From Phormidium tenue FACHB-886 (GTDB lineage Bacteria; Cyanobacteriota; Cyanobacteriia; Elainellales; Elainellaceae): a stretch of 43,896 nucleotides of DNA. Below are positions 7,691 through 16,147 of this stretch, in pieces. The stretch lies in NCBI RefSeq assembly GCF_014764505.1, contig NZ_JACXWX010000038.1:1-43896 (forward strand). The letters run 5' to 3'. The notes under the pieces are model-generated. The model made no database searches. It saw only the letters and a list, made by a program, of their open reading frames with translations, and was not told where the DNA came from. Numbering within the stretch: the first letter of the stretch is position 1; every line of letters begins with the position of its first letter. Position numbers and translations under genes: made by a program.

Positions 7691-8797
7691 TTATACCTGC
7701 ACAATCCTGTCAAATTCGCCAACCCATTCCGTTCGGTTCTTGTTGATCGTTGCCCAATCCAAAAATTCCAGCTTCGCCAGAATTTCGTCCAGATCGCTGC
7801 CCAGCTTTTGAGTGATTTCAGCGGGAAGCGGCACGTTCTTGTTGGTAGGCAGAACGTAGCTCATTTCTGTCATTTTGGTCTGAGCATCCGTGCTGATTGC
7901 CGTATCGATATAGGCAGCCGCTAAATCCGCGCTAGCAGCAGGATTTTTGACGATGCTCATGGTTGGCGTCAGGGCAAAACCGCCTTCCTTCGGCATCACC
8001 CAATCGATATCCATCCCTTTCGACTGAAGTAGTTTAACGCTGTTCAAATCGTGCGGCGCAATATCCACTTCTCCCTGCTGAAATAGCGTAATCAATGCGC
8101 CGGAATTTGCGACCACGCCTGCCAGGTTGGGCACCAGTTTTTGCAGTTGAGCAAATGCCGGATCAAGATTATCAACGCTGCCGCCATTCATTTTGGCGAT
8201 TTTTTGCATGAAGCCGATCGTGTGGTTGTTTTTCATTGCCATCAGTGCCACCCGACCTTTGTATTTAGCGTCCCATAAATCTGCCCAGGAGGTTGGCGGT
8301 GTTGTAATGGCTTTGGGATTGTAGGCAATGCCCACTGCCTGAACACCAATCAACGGACCCCAGGTATCCTGACTTTTGAAGCGATCGGCTAAATCTCCGT
8401 AGTTTTTCAGTTTGTCGATCGGCAGCTTTTGAAACAGTTCTTCCTTTGGTGCGCCATCAAACACACCGTAGTCCAACGACACGACATCAAAGGGCGGACT
8501 GCCGGGAGAAGCTTTCAGCTTGGCAATTTGGTCAGCGGAAACTAACGGAACCAGCGACGCTTCTGCCCCCGTCGCCGCATTGAATTTGGAGACAACCACT
8601 GCGCGGTTAAATTGCTCCCACGATCCGGGCAGCGTCGTTGCAATGAGCTTACCGCCTGTTGTCCCTGCGGTCGTGCTGCTGGCAGTTGTGGAGGTTGCAG
8701 CCGTTGTACAACCTTTTAGTATCCAGCCTGTCCCGGCAAACAAACTGGCTCCCAGCATCGCTCGACGGGTCATGCGAACAATTTCACGATTTGACAT
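7691..8797 (-). CDS. ABC transporter substrate-binding lipoprotein (PotD/F-like), copy 1
   Basis: The 368-residue extracytoplasmic receptor starts with a twin-arginine-like leader, TRRAMLGAS (R11, R12), and a lipobox ending LKGC at C30. After cleavage it would be a lipid-anchored, prefolded binding protein. The mature part is a type II periplasmic-binding fold, with GKLIATTLPGSWEQF at the first strand, PPTSWADLWDAKYKGRV in the middle and ALITLFQQGEVDIAPH near the hinge. It is a clear paralogue of the next gene, sharing these blocks almost in full. The pair probably arose by tandem duplication. It delivers ligand to the permeases encoded downstream. Confidence 0.88.
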   Translation of the reverse strand: MSNREIVRMTRRAMLGASLFAGTGWILKGCTTAATSTTASSTTAGTTGGKLIATTLPGSWEQFNRAVVVSKFNAATGAEASLVPLVSADQIAKLKASPGSPPFDVVSLDYGVFDGAPKEELFQKLPIDKLKNYGDLADRFKSQDTWGPLIGVQAVGIAYNPKAITTPPTSWADLWDAKYKGRVALMAMKNNHTIGFMQKIAKMNGGSVDNLDPAFAQLQKLVPNLAGVVANSGALITLFQQGEVDIAPHDLNSVKLLQSKGMDIDWVMPKEGGFALTPTMSIVKNPAASADLAAAYIDTAISTDAQTKMTEMSYVLPTNKNVPLPAEITQKLGSDLDEILAKLEFLDWATINKNRTEWVGEFDRIVQV

Positions 8798-8862
8798 AGA
8801 AGCATTCCCTCAGGTGAATTGGGCGGTGAATTGAATGATAGAAAAGAATAGATAGACGGGGA

Positions 8863-9957
8863 TCAAACCGTTACCTCTTTATTGAATCGCTCAATCCATT
8901 CCGATCGCTTCTTGCTAATCGTTGCCCAATCCTGATACGTGTACTTCTCGTAATCATCAAAGGTTTTCGCGACCTTCTCCGCCAGAATTCCTGTTAAAGG
9001 TGCGTTTTTGTTCACGGGTGCGATAAAGTAGGGCGCACTCGCCATCGCCGTTTGGACTTCCGTGCTGAGCGCCGCATCAATATAAGCAGCGGCTAATTCT
9101 GCGCTGGAAACCGGATTCTTGACGACGTGCATGGAAGCCCCAAATGCATAGCTTCCTTCCTCTGGAATCACCCAATCCACATCCACGCCCTTGCTTTGCA
9201 GAAGCGCAATGCTGCTGAGGTTATGTGGTGCAATATCAATCTCGCCCTGCTGGAAGAGTGTTCCCAGTGCTCCCAGGTTAGGCGCGATCGTCGCTACGTT
9301 CGGTAAAAGTTCCTTGACTGCCTTAAATGCAGGCTCCAGATCTGCCTCGCTGCCGCCGTGCATTTTGGCAATTTCCACCATCCAGCCCGTGCCCAGGGTG
9401 CTGCTCATGTTGGTAATACCAACCCGCCCTTTGTATTCCGGCTTCCAGAGATCCGCCCAGGAGGTAGGAGGCGTAGTAATTTTCTTAGGGTTGTAGGCAA
9501 TCCCGACAAACTGAAGTCCGATCACGGGTCCCCAATCGCCTCCGCCAGACTTCTGATAGCGTGGCAGCACATCGGCAAAGTTTTTGCTCTTATCGGCTGG
9601 AAAGACCTGTAAAATCTGCTCCTTCGGTGCGGTAATCAGCGGACCCGGATCGAGAATTGCCACATCAAATGGCGCATTGTTTGCCCCTGAAGCCTGCAAT
9701 CGAGCCACCTGATCCACCGCGAACATAGGAACTAGCGTGACATCGGCTCCCGTTGCTTTCTTGAAGGCAGGAACCAGGATTTTGCGGTGAGCATCTTCCC
9801 AGTTCCCCTGGTAGGTTGCCGCAACCAGACGACCTCCTGCACTGCCCCCACCCCCTTCTGCCTGAGATTGATTCGTGCAGCCATTCAAGGCTGCGATCGT
9901 CAGTCCTGCACCAAAACTCGCGCCTAAAAACGTCCGGCGTTTCATCCGATAATCCAT
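8863..9957 (-). CDS. ABC transporter substrate-binding lipoprotein (PotD/F-like), copy 2
   Basis: This is the 364-residue paralogue of the downstream binding protein, 65 bases away. It has a twin-arginine-like leader KRRTFLGAS (R7, R8), a lipobox LNGC with C27, and a Gly-rich linker after the lipidated Cys. GALGTLFQQGEIDIAPHN and ITTPPTSWADLWKPEYKGRV match its sister. A CAGGAG site stands about 8 bases before ATG 9957. Two receptors feeding one permease pair would broaden ligand range or affinity. The N-terminal Arg signature suggests Tat export, which is common for this receptor group in cyanobacteria, but no cofactor is expected. Confidence 0.88.
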   Translation of the reverse strand: MDYRMKRRTFLGASFGAGLTIAALNGCTNQSQAEGGGGSAGGRLVAATYQGNWEDAHRKILVPAFKKATGADVTLVPMFAVDQVARLQASGANNAPFDVAILDPGPLITAPKEQILQVFPADKSKNFADVLPRYQKSGGGDWGPVIGLQFVGIAYNPKKITTPPTSWADLWKPEYKGRVGITNMSSTLGTGWMVEIAKMHGGSEADLEPAFKAVKELLPNVATIAPNLGALGTLFQQGEIDIAPHNLSSIALLQSKGVDVDWVIPEEGSYAFGASMHVVKNPVSSAELAAAYIDAALSTEVQTAMASAPYFIAPVNKNAPLTGILAEKVAKTFDDYEKYTYQDWATISKKRSEWIERFNKEVTV

Positions 9958-10194
9958 AGCTGAATCTCCTGGAAGGGATGTTAAAAGAAATGTTGCGAAA
10001 GGAAAAATGAAGCACGAGTCGAGTTCTCTACTAAAAATTAGCCTGAGAAACCGATCGGCTCTAACGACCTTCTAACTGCTGAATTAAAGAACACCGACGT
10101 TGAAGCGAATGAAGATTGACCGTGAATCAATCAACGAACGATCGGCGAGACAAAACAAAAATTAGAAATTACACAGAGACAAAACGTTAAAAGA

Positions 10195-11343
10195 CTAACT
10201 GGCAGATGGGAACAGCGAGCAGGCATGGGGAGAAGAAAGTTCCAAATAGATGCGCTGTCCTTTTTCCAATGGAGGAGCCCCCGGAATTCGCGGCTGTGTT
10301 ACTTTCACTTTAGTATCCGCTGAGAGTTGCACCTCGTAGGCAGTCACCGCTCCCAGCGGCAAACACATTTCGATCGTGCTGGGCAAAGTGTGATTCGTGG
10401 GTTCAGCGTGAATCCGCAGATTTTCAGGTCGCACTGCCAAGAGCAAATTGTTATCCGAGCCGATTGGCGTTTGGCTGGCTACTTGCAAACGTCCACCACC
10501 CGGAACCTCGACCACATAGTTTGAAGCTTCCCGTCCCACCAGCGTTGCAGGCAGCATATTACAGGTGCCAACAAAGGTGCTAACGAATTTTGTCGCAGGC
10601 TGATCGTAAATCTGGCTGGGGGCATCAAATTGGTGAATCTCGCCTTGAGACATCACCGCAATACGATCGGACATACTCATCGCTTCTTCTTGATCATGCG
10701 TCACCAGAACTGCCGTTACGCCCTGCTTACTCAACAGCCGCCGAATCTCGATTTGCATGTCCAGCCGTAGGTTCTTGTCCAATGCACTGAACGGTTCATC
10801 GAGCAGCATCAGCTTCGGTTCAACTGCCAGGGCACGGGCGATCGCGACACGTTGCTGTTGTCCACCGGAAAGCTCACTGGGATAGCGTTTTGCCAGATGT
10901 CCAAGCTGCACGAGTTCCAGCATTTCGCCAACTTTGCTGTTGACGCTGACGTTTGGCATCCGTTTCGCCCGCAAGCCATAGGCAATATTGTCCCAAACCG
11001 TCATATGGGGAAACAGCGCGTAGTTTTGAAATACAATGCCAACGCCGCGTTCACTGGCTGACAGCGACTCTACCGATCGTCCATCTAGCAGAATTTTGCC
11101 GGAGCTGGGCTTAAGAAAACCGGAGATGATTCGCAGTAGGGTTGTTTTGCCACAGCCGCTTGGACCCAGCAGCGAGACAAATTCACCAGGCTGAATACTC
11201 AAATTAATGTTCTTCAGCGCGATCATTTCCCCAAAGCGATGCACAATCTCTTCCAGCACCAGACTGTTCCCTAAATCACTGTCTACTGGCGGGGCTGATG
11301 TAGCAATCGATCGAACCTGCTCAACTGACTTCATGCGCTTCAT
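10195..11343 (-). CDS. ABC transporter ATP-binding protein, PotA-like
   Basis: The 382-residue ATPase energises the importer from the cytoplasmic face. Walker A is GPSGCGKT at 60-67, the signature LSGGQ at 158-162, Walker B LMLLDE at 178-183, and the H-loop is in VLVTHDQEEAMSM. The C-terminal region, residues ~255-375, fits the TOBE_2 domain of PotA/FbpC-type ATPases. It is the first gene of the minus-strand operon, 237 bases before the second binding protein. GAAAGG overlaps the first ATG, so the ATG three codons later (11334) may be the true start. The two inverted-repeat sites at 11473-11571 lie upstream and probably control it. Confidence 0.9.
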   Translation of the reverse strand: MKRMKSVEQVRSIATSAPPVDSDLGNSLVLEEIVHRFGEMIALKNINLSIQPGEFVSLLGPSGCGKTTLLRIISGFLKPSSGKILLDGRSVESLSASERGVGIVFQNYALFPHMTVWDNIAYGLRAKRMPNVSVNSKVGEMLELVQLGHLAKRYPSELSGGQQQRVAIARALAVEPKLMLLDEPFSALDKNLRLDMQIEIRRLLSKQGVTAVLVTHDQEEAMSMSDRIAVMSQGEIHQFDAPSQIYDQPATKFVSTFVGTCNMLPATLVGREASNYVVEVPGGGRLQVASQTPIGSDNNLLLAVRPENLRIHAEPTNHTLPSTIEMCLPLGAVTAYEVQLSADTKVKVTQPRIPGAPPLEKGQRIYLELSSPHACSLFPSAS

Positions 11344-11472
11344 CCTTTCAGGTGAGAATAAACTGCTATTTGTTTCTTCGAATCTCTTGTCTAAATTTCT
11401 ATTGTTTAAGTAGTCAAAGCATTTAGAATCAGTCGCTTTGATACTGAGCTATGAGACTTATACAGTAAAACA

Positions 11473-11571
11473 ATGTACTGTATACAGAAAGTCAAAGGGT
11501 ATCGCAAGAAACAGAATGGGAGATTTATTGAAGATTGGTTAGAAGGTTGGCAAATAATGTATTGTGTACAT
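11473..11571. promoter_or_regulatory. Pair of inverted-repeat operator-like sites upstream of the importer operon
   Basis: Two similar sites fit the shared pattern ATGTAyTGTrTACAk: ATGTACTGTATACAG at 11473-11487 (containing the perfect palindrome CTGTATACAG) and ATGTATTGTGTACAT at 11557-11571. Their starts are 84 bp apart, about eight helical turns, which suits looping by a dimer pair. GntR/FCD regulators often bind TGTATACA-like palindromes, and a GntR/FCD gene sits at 14517, so it is the natural candidate. The sites are seen; the binding protein is inferred. Confidence 0.5.
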
Positions 11572-11762
11572 CTTTTGTAAGGAAATCATAAGAAACTTAA
11601 ACTGTTTTGAGTACATCAACAGAATTTGTCTCCCTTTAAAAGCAAAATCTCTGGCATTCATACATCTTCAGATTGCAGGGCACTTCCACACTGCAGCCTT
11701 TTCAAGGGAATGCTGATCCTGATTGCTGATTGAAGATCTTTAATCCGCCAACTCAAGCACAA

Positions 11763-12407
11763 TTAAACGGATTGACAACTATGGTTAATCGATTTTGGAA
11801 AAAATAGCTCTCCAGTTCTCATGTATTCTGTCACTCCACCCAAACGGGTAATTGGCTGCATCAAAACAGTATTCACTAATCCTGAATCGGGACGATAAAG
11901 ATCTTCACGTACATGAAATCTCAGAACTTGTCCCAGGATCATGACATTTGTTGTTCCCTCAACGGGTACAATTTGCGTTACTCGGCATTCCATTGCAACG
12001 GGAGCCTCTGCAAGGCGTGGAGGGCGAACATCTACGGAAGGCAGCGACTTTAATTTTGCCATTTGAAACTCACTCACACCATAAGAAAACTCGATCGCAG
12101 TTTCCAGCATTGCCGATGCCATTGCTTCATCCACCACATGGGCAACAAACTCACCGATTTCTTTAACATTTCGCAGCGTATCTTTTTCTTTTGGTTCCCT
12201 TCTGCGGTAAGACACCGAAAACATAATTGTTGGCGGAAATCCTGCAACTGCGTTGTAGAACGAGTACGGCGCAAGATTGGGCATGCCATTGGTGCTGATG
12301 GTTGAAACCCAGGCGATCGGGCGCGGCGCGACAATGCTGGTTAGCAAATGATAGGGAGCAGGATCTGCCATTTCAGCAGGCACGAATGAAAGCATTTTGT
12401 TGTTCAT
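11763..12407 (-). CDS. Flavin reductase-like, FMN-binding split-barrel protein
   Basis: This 214-residue protein belongs to the flavin reductase-like domain family. YHLLTSIVAPRPIAWVSTIS is the FMN-binding start of the split barrel, and NLAPYSFYNAVAGFPPTIMFSV continues it. VTQIVPVEGTTNVMILGQVLRFHV forms the later strands. Such proteins bind FMN and either supply reduced flavin to a partner monooxygenase or reduce substrates directly. No monooxygenase is present in this cluster. In the Rut pyrimidine pathway a flavin reductase also accompanies ring-opening enzymes, so nitrogen-heterocycle breakdown is a reasonable setting. It starts 10 bases after a permease remnant and shares direction with the amidohydrolase. 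Confidence 0.82.
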   Translation of the reverse strand: MNNKMLSFVPAEMADPAPYHLLTSIVAPRPIAWVSTISTNGMPNLAPYSFYNAVAGFPPTIMFSVSYRRREPKEKDTLRNVKEIGEFVAHVVDEAMASAMLETAIEFSYGVSEFQMAKLKSLPSVDVRPPRLAEAPVAMECRVTQIVPVEGTTNVMILGQVLRFHVREDLYRPDSGLVNTVLMQPITRLGGVTEYMRTGELFFPKSINHSCQSV

Positions 12408-12417
12408 TGGCGAAAGC

Positions 12418-12595
12418 TCAGGTGACGGTTTGTTTGGGGTTCGATCGACTTTCGAGCAGCAATGGAATCAGCAGCAGTTCTACGCCGACGAGCAGTAGGA
12501 TTGAAATTGCAAAAATGATGGTGCCGACCGCATTCAGCGAAGGGGCAAGGTTGAACGTATCGATCGAATTGCGTGAAAACAGTTTGCGGGACGTT
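12418..12595 (-). pseudogene. ABC permease C-terminal remnant
   Basis: Between the amidohydrolase stop and the flavin reductase, one frame reads LKTSRKLFSRNSIDTFNLAP, then SLNAVGTIIFAISILLLVGV, and ends in a TGA at 12418. This is the typical tail of a PotC-like permease: a cytoplasmic loop, an 'xxNAVxTI' entry and the last membrane helix. It has no start codon and no N-terminal five helices. It therefore shows that a second transporter permease once stood here and was mostly deleted. The two complete permeases nearby have different C-termini, so it is not a simple copy of either. Confidence 0.6.
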
Positions 12596-14107
12596 TTAAG
12601 GAATTAATCCAGCGCTGCTGAAGTTCTGGATAGGCAAAGGATATGCCATTGCCCGGCGAAACATTTCTTCCATTGCCGGACGTAGCTGTGTCCCTTGAAC
12701 GTGGAAGCCTTGACGAAGTTCAAGGTAGGCAGGCAACCGCTCTCGAAACTCTGCCAGAATTTCCGCTTCGTTCAGGGTCAAAATTTTGCCGTCTTCAACC
12801 ACTTTCTGACCATTGACAAAGACTTTGCGAATCGATCGCCCGTCTTCGGCATAAACCAGATGAATTGGCAGTTGATGGCAGGGCGTAAAACTAAGGGAAT
12901 TCAGGTCATACAGCACAAAGTCAGCTTTCATGCCAGGCGCGATCGCCCCAACCTCTTTGTGAATCAGTGCCGATCGCGCCCCGCCATAGGTTGCCCACTT
13001 CAGAACATCGGCAGCTTTGGGATACCGCTCATAGTCAGAATCAATCACTGAATGCGTCAATCCGGCAGCCCGAATCACGTTAAACAGATTGAATGAATCC
13101 ATACCGTCAGTTCCCAATGCAACATTCACTCCAGCATTCAGCAAGGCGCGAATCGAGGCAATGCCGCTACAGAGGCGATAGTTGCTGACCGGGTTGTGGA
13201 CGATCGTTGCCCCTGCATTTGCAACGCAGTCAATATCCTCTGGTGTGAGCCAGATTCCATGGGCGATTGTCGTCCGGTGCGTCAGGATGCCGTGTCGTGC
13301 CGCAAATTGAATTACGGATTCACCGTAGAATTCTAAACCCGTAACTGCTTGCGTTCGAGTTTCCAGGAGGTGGGCGTGAATTGGTACATCGTACTGAGCG
13401 GATAAATTGCCAATACAGTGCATTAACTCAGGAGTGACCCGTTGAGCCGCAGAGGGAGCCAGTATTGTGGTGATTAATCCATTCCAGCCGTGCCAGGTAC
13501 GATAAAGTTCGCCAAATAATTGCGCCCATGCATCGATCGAAAAATCGCTAACTGCCTGCTCAAAGCTCTGCTTTATTTCATCCGGCAAAAGCTGCTCGAG
13601 ATAAGGAATTGTGTGGTGCAGCGGCTTGTTGATAGCATGCAAGGAGAGACTCGCTCGAATGCCTAAATCGGAATACGCTTGCGCGGTTGCTTCAAAGATC
13701 TCAGGCGTGGTGAAGGGCAGGGCATAGAGATCGTCTTGAATCGTTGTTGTTCCATTCCGAATGGCTTCGATGCCTGCGATCGCTGCACAAAGGTAGTGCA
13801 TTCGCGGGTCAAGCTTTTGATCTGGTGGCAGATACAGCATCCAGAGTTCTAGTGGTAGTGCTTCATAGGCACACTTCTCTAGAACACCTACAACCGTGTG
13901 TGTATGAGCATCTACAAAGCCGGGAATTAATAGTTGAGCGGTTGCATCCACCACTTCTTCAACTGAAGCTTCAATCGCGGGTGCAACTCGAACAATGCGA
14001 TCGTTTTCTACTAACACATCGGCAGTTTGAGGCGTTAAATCTAAACTACCATCGCGCTGGGCGGCAAAAGACAATACTGTTGCGTTGCGAATGAGAACGC
14101 TAGACAT
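12596..14107 (-). CDS. Metal-dependent amidohydrolase (AtzA/TrzN/cytosine deaminase-like)
   Basis: The 503-residue enzyme belongs to the amidohydrolase superfamily. It should hydrolyse a ring C-N, amino or chloro bond in a nitrogen heterocycle. Metal ligands are visible: H68 and H70 in FVDAHTHT, H244/H246 and E249 in IHAHLLET, H283 in TIAHGIWL and D334 in LGTDGMDS. HNPVSN at 304-309 is typical of the deaminase/chlorohydrolase branch. The composite beta-sandwich is formed by the N- and C-terminal ends, the latter containing KVFVNGQKVVEDG. AAGGGAAAGG precedes the ATG. It is divergent from the GntR regulator gene with a 409-bp AT-rich gap between them. Confidence 0.87.
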   Translation of the reverse strand: MSSVLIRNATVLSFAAQRDGSLDLTPQTADVLVENDRIVRVAPAIEASVEEVVDATAQLLIPGFVDAHTHTVVGVLEKCAYEALPLELWMLYLPPDQKLDPRMHYLCAAIAGIEAIRNGTTTIQDDLYALPFTTPEIFEATAQAYSDLGIRASLSLHAINKPLHHTIPYLEQLLPDEIKQSFEQAVSDFSIDAWAQLFGELYRTWHGWNGLITTILAPSAAQRVTPELMHCIGNLSAQYDVPIHAHLLETRTQAVTGLEFYGESVIQFAARHGILTHRTTIAHGIWLTPEDIDCVANAGATIVHNPVSNYRLCSGIASIRALLNAGVNVALGTDGMDSFNLFNVIRAAGLTHSVIDSDYERYPKAADVLKWATYGGARSALIHKEVGAIAPGMKADFVLYDLNSLSFTPCHQLPIHLVYAEDGRSIRKVFVNGQKVVEDGKILTLNEAEILAEFRERLPAYLELRQGFHVQGTQLRPAMEEMFRRAMAYPLPIQNFSSAGLIP

Positions 14108-14516
14108 AGGCTAAACCTTTCCCTTAACTAGGGATGCAATATTGCTGGCAATCAGATTTACTGCACTACCAGTAATGGATGAATGCGAAAACTGGGAGGG
14201 TCGAAAACCGGAACAGTCAAAAGTTGAAATGATGAAAAACTGAAACCCGGTTGAGCAACGCTTACTCTTTTTTGCTCAATTTCCCTGCAACTATAACGGC
14301 AGTTCCGAGGGGGAATTGTTATATAGAATACAAAATATATTATATATAATGCACAATCTTTCCAAACAATGACATAATATCGGTGTTTCTAATCAGGAAA
14401 CTTATGCAGGGAAGGTATGGGTTAAGGCTTATTTATCAATGACCTGCTCCTCAATAGTGTTTAGAAATGACTGTTCAGAAATGCTGTACAGCGGCTACCT
14501 TCAGGAGTAAATACCC
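14108..14516. promoter_or_regulatory. Divergent promoter region between amidohydrolase and GntR genes
   Basis: This gap holds both promoters. A very AT-rich block at about 14319-14366 includes TATAGAATACAAAATATA followed by a TATATTATATATAAT palindrome-like run. It could include -10 elements or a weak operator. I see no clear copy of the ATGTAyTGTrTACAk site found upstream of the importer. CAGGAG at 14503-14508 is the ribosome-binding site that sets the TTG start of the regulator. Confidence 0.4.
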
Positions 14517-15191
14517 TTGGTTTCCAAACTACAACTTGGTGGGTTAGGCAAACGTCCGCGCACAACTCAGGCTTCAGTGACAGAGTACCTGCGGCAGGCA
14601 ATTCTTCTAGGACATTTGCCGGGAGGAACACGCCTCCTGCAAACTGAACTGGCAGAGGCTCTCAATGTTAGTCCGACCCCCATTCGAGAAGCTCTGCGAG
14701 AGCTGAGTACTCAGGGGTTAATCGAATTTGATGCGTTTAAGGGAGCAACGGTACGAAAGCCAACTTTAGCCGTTCTTGAAGAAATTTATGAAATGCGATC
14801 GGTTCTTATTCCGTTGAGCGTCAAACGGGCGATCGCTCTAATTTCAGACAATCAAATCAAAGATGCAGCGGCTTTGTTAAGCCAGATGGAAACAACTTCA
14901 AACTATGAACAGTGGGTCGATCTGAACCGACAATTTCACAACATCTTAGATGATGCGACGCAAACCACTCAACTTAAAGACGTGCTGCGTCAGCTTTCAG
15001 ATTTATCTGCCATTTACATCAATTTGTCGTTCACGGTACAGCCCTTTCGGAAAGAAGAGTCCGAAGCGGAACATCGTGCCATCCTGAAGGCTTATGAAAG
15101 CAAAGACGTTGAAGCTGCAATCAGCCTCACACTCAGCCATCTTAATGGAACATTAGATGCTGCTCGAGAAGCAGTTCTGATGCAAGAGTGA
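14517..15191 (+). CDS. GntR-family regulator with FCD ligand-binding domain
   Basis: The 224-residue regulator has a winged helix at residues ~17-75, where LLQTELAEALNVSPTPIREA is the recognition part with the family hallmark 'VSxTPxREAL'. An FCD helical domain follows from ~85 to 215, with a metal-site pattern D..N..FH in DLNRQFHNIL and later EAEHRAIL and SHL. FCD domains bind small organic acids or metals. Translation starts at TTG, preceded by CAGGAG nine bases upstream. It is divergent from the amidohydrolase gene and most likely represses or activates the catabolic cluster and importer in response to a pathway intermediate. Confidence 0.88.
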   Translation: MVSKLQLGGLGKRPRTTQASVTEYLRQAILLGHLPGGTRLLQTELAEALNVSPTPIREALRELSTQGLIEFDAFKGATVRKPTLAVLEEIYEMRSVLIPLSVKRAIALISDNQIKDAAALLSQMETTSNYEQWVDLNRQFHNILDDATQTTQLKDVLRQLSDLSAIYINLSFTVQPFRKEESEAEHRAILKAYESKDVEAAISLTLSHLNGTLDAAREAVLMQE

Positions 15192-15261
15192 CGACAGCTT
15201 TAGACTTAAAGAAGTACAAAGTTAGACTTTTGCTAAGTTACCACCCGCATCCCCATAATCA

Positions 15262-15985
15262 ACCAGAGAGAAAACAGAACAGATCATTGATAAATTGTAT
15301 GAACAAGTTCAACAGAAGCTAGAACGAAAACCACGAACATACCGTCGTGAAGCAAGACAAGCGTATTTAACAATTGCCAAGAAACGTCAAGTGGGTCGCA
15401 AGCAATTCGAAAAGCAATTCGCAAGCCGCTAGGATACGTAAGACGAAACTTGGTTCATATTAATGAGTCGCTTGATTTACCGATGCAAGTCGAGCAGCTT
15501 CAGCATCGTTTTGGTCATTATCCTCCCTCGGTTCATGCAGACCAAATTTACCGTACCCCTGCTAACCGAGCGTATTGCCGAGAACGGGGTATTCGCCTCC
15601 GTGGTCTGCCGCTTAGAAAACCTGCAGTCGACCAGCAAGCCGAAATTCGGCAACAAATCCTCGACGATGCCAGAGTTCGCAACCCAGTAGAAGACAAGTT
15701 TGGACAAGGGAAACTTCGCTTCAGCTTGGGTCGAGTGATGACTAAACTCGCTTCTACCTCAGCCACCTCGATTGGCACCACGTTCCTAGTGATGAACCTG
15801 GAGCAACTGCTGCTGCAGTTTCTTTTTGTCTTATTTCAGGTGTTGCTGCACTGGTGGCAATCAATTTAAGGGGATGGTTCAAGACAGCAAGCCCAACAGA
15901 ATTACTGTTGTGGAACCACTTAATTTCGATGAATCAGGTATTCAGCTTGGTATTACCTCAATGTCTGGGTTGTGACTTTTTCAGC
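15262..15985 (+). mobile_element. IS5/IS1182-type transposase relic
   Basis: A decayed DDE transposase is spread over two frames. The first piece (from 15270) reads EKTEQIIDKLYEQVQQKLER and runs to a TAG near 15430. The second, shifted by one base near 15410, covers 15440-15869 with VHADQIYRTPANRAYCRERG and FGQGKLRFSLGRVMTKL, the C-terminal catalytic region. The N-terminal catalytic residues and the left end are gone. CTTTTTCAGCAAGCCCTA near 15977-15994 looks like the right terminal repeat. The element inserted just after the GntR gene and separates it from the SWIM gene. It is not functional. Confidence 0.65.
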
Positions 15986-16147
15986 AAGCCCTAAGTAATG
16001 CTATAACGCAGAAATTCTAACAATTTACTCTCGCAGTCGTTTATAGTACATTTGAACCATGTCTTTCGTAAGAATACGGATGACACCCCTCAGCCGAAAA
16101 CGTTACGAAGGCGTTAAGACGTTGCATGAGTTTGACGTAGAGTTTCT

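Noticed and set aside
11565-11574. TGTACATCTT as a second Tn7-like end matching 23745
   Set aside because: Only the first 10 bases match. No CAAATTTGTGGCGC repeats follow, and the site is better explained as an operator half.
15192-15261. Left terminal repeat of the IS5-type relic
   Set aside because: No sequence complementary to the CTTTTTCAGCAAGCCCTA right end is present here, so the left end is taken as lost.
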